A DNA stretch of 8,174 bases from an uncultured Anaerosacchariphilus sp. GTDB lineage: Bacteria > Bacillota > Clostridia > Lachnospirales > Lachnospiraceae. The stretch is taken from contig CAKRTY010000057.1 in NCBI GenBank assembly GCA_934402125.1, forward strand, positions 1 through 8,174. Direction: 5' to 3'. This document shows, piece by piece, positions 6,204-8,174 of this stretch. The notes under the pieces are model-generated. The model was not told where the DNA came from. It did not search any database and worked only from the letters and a program-made list of their open reading frames with translations. A program made the position numbers and the translations under genes. How positions within the stretch are numbered: the stretch's first letter is position 1; each line of letters starts with the position of its first letter.

Positions 6204-8174
6204 TTATGCCAGTGTCTCTACCGCGAACAGGGCGTCGCCTGCTTTGATCTCGCCGTCTCCAATCTGACGGATACGCTGGTTGGGCGCAAGTTCCGTGCAG
6301 AGAACCGGGGAGCAGAGGGACGGTGCGTGGGCTTTCAGGAAGTCGATATCGATCTTCATGAGAGGATCGCCCTTTTTCACCTTCTGGCCATTTTCTACCA
6401 GAACCTCAAAGCCTTCGCCGTTCAGCTTCACGGTGTCGATTCCGATGTGGAGCAGCAGTGCGACTCCGCTGTCGGTCTGGAAGCCGATGGCATGTTTGGT
6501 GTCAAATACGAATACAACCTCTCCGTCCTCGGGCGCGCAGATGGTCGCGTCTTCGGGAGTGACAGCCGCGCCGTCTCCCATCATTTTCCCTGCGAAGCCT
6601 TCGTCCGGCACATGTTCCAGAGCTGTGGCAAGGCCGGTGATGGGGCTGGAAATGATGGTGGTGGATACAACTGTTTTCTCTGCAGGCGCTGCCGCTTCTG
6701 CTACGGTCTCAGTGGAGGAAGCAGGCGCCGCGCTCTCTGTGCTCTCCTCCTCGAAGGTATCCGGCGCGGTTTCCAGATAAGTCTCCAGCTTTGCCTTGAT
6801 AACGGTTACCTGGGGTCCATAGATAATCTGCACGCCCTGGCCCTTGATGATAATGCCGCGGGAGCCGGTGCTTTTGATCAGTGCTTCATTTACCCGGGAG
6901 GAATCTGCCACGGTCAGTCTGAGACGGGTAGCGCAACAGTCTACGCCGGTGATGTTGGCTTTTCCGCCCAGTCCTCTGGTGATGGTCTCGCTCATGGGAT
7001 CTGCGGAGGAAGCGCCTGCTTCTGACGCATTTTTTCCGTTTTTCGCGTTTACATCTGCTTTTGTATACAGTTTGGTTTCTTCGTTCTCGTCCTCACGGCC
7101 CGGAGTCTTGAAGTTGAACTTCTTAATCATAACTGTGAAAATCACATAATACAGGATAAAATAGATGACGCCCACCGGAAGGATCCGCAGCCAGCTGGTT
7201 TTCTCATTTCCCTGCAGAATTCCGAACAGGAACAGATCCAGGAAACCGCCGGAGAAGGTCAGACCTACCGCGATGTTCAGCATATGGGCAATCATGTAAG
7301 CGGATCCAGCCAGGATAACCTGTACCGCGAACAGGGCCGGAGCTACGAACAGGAAGGAGAACTCCAGGGGCTCTGTGATTCCTGTAAACATACATGCCAG
7401 GGCTGCGGACAGAAGAAGGCCGCCCGCCTGCTTTTTCTTTTCCGGCTTCGCGCACCGGTACATAGCCAGGGCTGCGCCCGGAAGTCCGAAGATCATGAAG
7501 ATAAATTCACCGGAGAAATACCGGGTTGCGTCCGCGCTGAAATGCGCCACATTGGCGGAATCTGCAAGCTGGGCAAAGAAGATATTCTGTCCGCCCTGTA
7601 CCATCTGTCCTGCCACTTCCATGGTGCCGCCCACTGCGGTCTGCCAGAACGGCATATAAAATACATGATGCAGCCCAAAGGGAATCAGCGCACGCTTCAC
7701 GATACCGAAAATCAGGGTTCCCACATAACCGCTTCCGGTTACCAGGCCGCCCAGGGCGTAAATACCGCTCTGTACCACGGGCCATACGAAATACATGGCG
7801 ATACCCACAAACATATATACTACGGTAGAAATAATCGGAACGAAGCGGGAGCCTCCGAAAAAGGACAGGGCGCTGGGCAGCTCTATCATGTGGAATCGGT
7901 TGTGCAGAGCCGCCACACCCAGGCCTACGATAATGCCGCCGAACACGCCCATCTGCAGGGACTGGATTCCGCACACGGAGGTGATGGTTCCTTCCAGCAC
8001 ATCGGCAGAAATGCTGCCGTCAGCCAGAATCTCACCGTTTACCTGCAGCATGGCGTTGATGGCAGTATTCATTACGAAGAAGGCAATCAGCGCAGAAAGA
8101 GCGGATACCTCTTTTTCCTTGTGGGCCATACCGATGGCTACGCCCACCGCGAAGATCAGCGGCAGTTTGTTGTA
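6204..8174 (-). CDS. ptsG: PTS glucose-type permease, fused EIICBA (N-terminus beyond the window)
   Basis: This inner-membrane permease imports a sugar, probably glucose, and phosphorylates it with phosphate passed from HPr. The frame stays open to the window edge, which adds nine residues (YNKLPLIFA) before an internal GTG at 8147. That GTG is not the real start; comparison with PtsG suggests several tens of residues are missing. Numbered from 8147, EIIC is about 1-345, with several membrane segments, KRALIPFGLHH at 151-161 and GITEP at 256-260. EIIB is about 383-460, with phospho-acceptor Cys405 in CCATRLR. An Ala/Glu/Ser/Thr-rich linker covers about 461-495. EIIA is about 498-647, with His552 (KHAIGF) and phospho-acceptor His567 (HIGIDTV). 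The EIIC motifs fit B. subtilis PtsG better than NagE, but N-acetylglucosamine or another glucoside cannot be excluded. The gene ends before a strong terminator, separate from the leuB operon. Confidence 0.93.
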   Translation of the reverse strand, partial: YNKLPLIFAVGVAIGMAHKEKEVSALSALIAFFVMNTAINAMLQVNGEILADGSISADVLEGTITSVCGIQSLQMGVFGGIIVGLGVAALHNRFHMIELPSALSFFGGSRFVPIISTVVYMFVGIAMYFVWPVVQSGIYALGGLVTGSGYVGTLIFGIVKRALIPFGLHHVFYMPFWQTAVGGTMEVAGQMVQGGQNIFFAQLADSANVAHFSADATRYFSGEFIFMIFGLPGAALAMYRCAKPEKKKQAGGLLLSAALACMFTGITEPLEFSFLFVAPALFAVQVILAGSAYMIAHMLNIAVGLTFSGGFLDLFLFGILQGNEKTSWLRILPVGVIYFILYYVIFTVMIKKFNFKTPGREDENEETKLYTKADVNAKNGKNASEAGASSADPMSETITRGLGGKANITGVDCCATRLRLTVADSSRVNEALIKSTGSRGIIIKGQGVQIIYGPQVTVIKAKLETYLETAPDTFEEESTESAAPASSTETVAEAAAPAEKTVVSTTIISSPITGLATALEHVPDEGFAGKMMGDGAAVTPEDATICAPEDGEVVFVFDTKHAIGFQTDSGVALLLHIGIDTVKLNGEGFEVLVENGQKVKKGDPLMKIDIDFLKAHAPSLCSPVLCTELAPNQRIRQIGDGEIKAGDALFAVETLA

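Noticed and set aside
6327..7025. Plus-strand open frame of 232 codons opposite the PTS gene
   Set aside because: It is antisense to conserved EIIA and EIIB motifs, and its product has no recognisable domain.
8145..8147. GTG as the true start of the PTS gene
   Set aside because: The reading frame continues to the window edge with PtsG-like residues (LPLIFAVG), so the GTG is an internal valine codon.

Overview
The window carries five genes, all on the minus strand, so transcription runs from the high coordinates to the low. No gene is supported on the plus strand. Gene content and style suggest a Gram-positive anaerobe of the Clostridia, most likely the Lachnospiraceae: Shine-Dalgarno sites are strong and purine-rich, there is one sigma-A type promoter, the PTS permease is a fused IIC-IIB-IIA chain, the L,D-transpeptidase resembles the Enterococcus faecium type, and the IlvD, IlvB and LeuB proteins look clostridial. 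Base composition looks moderate by eye; I did not count it. The family assignment is an inference, not a demonstrated placement.

Layout in transcription order. (1) 8174-6204: a glucose-type PTS permease (ptsG-like, EIICBA) whose N-terminus lies outside the window. (2) 6183-6136: a strong intrinsic terminator that closes the ptsG unit. (3) 6104-6076: a near-consensus sigma-A promoter, with a perfect 13-base palindrome over its -10 box and predicted start site, and a leader of only about 50 nt. (4) 6019-4937 leuB, 4897-3236 ilvD and 3166-1487 ilvB, with gaps of 39 and 69 bases and good ribosome binding sites. (5) 1450-80: a membrane-anchored L,D-transpeptidase, 36 bases after ilvB with no visible terminator or promoter between them. 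(6) 79-1: non-coding DNA with a short perfect hairpin.

How the genes work together. IlvB (acetolactate synthase, catalytic subunit) and IlvD (dihydroxy-acid dehydratase) serve the shared valine/isoleucine/leucine route. LeuB (3-isopropylmalate dehydrogenase) serves the leucine branch. The cluster is incomplete: ilvN, ilvC, leuA and leuC/leuD are not in the window and must be encoded elsewhere. The L,D-transpeptidase makes 3-3 peptidoglycan cross-links and has no direct biochemical link to this pathway; its position suggests read-through from the amino-acid operon. The PTS gene is a separate transcription unit for sugar uptake.

Nothing here amounts to a clear new biological system. The most useful leads are the palindrome on the leuB promoter, the cell-wall gene at the tail of the branched-chain amino-acid operon, and the missing ilvN.
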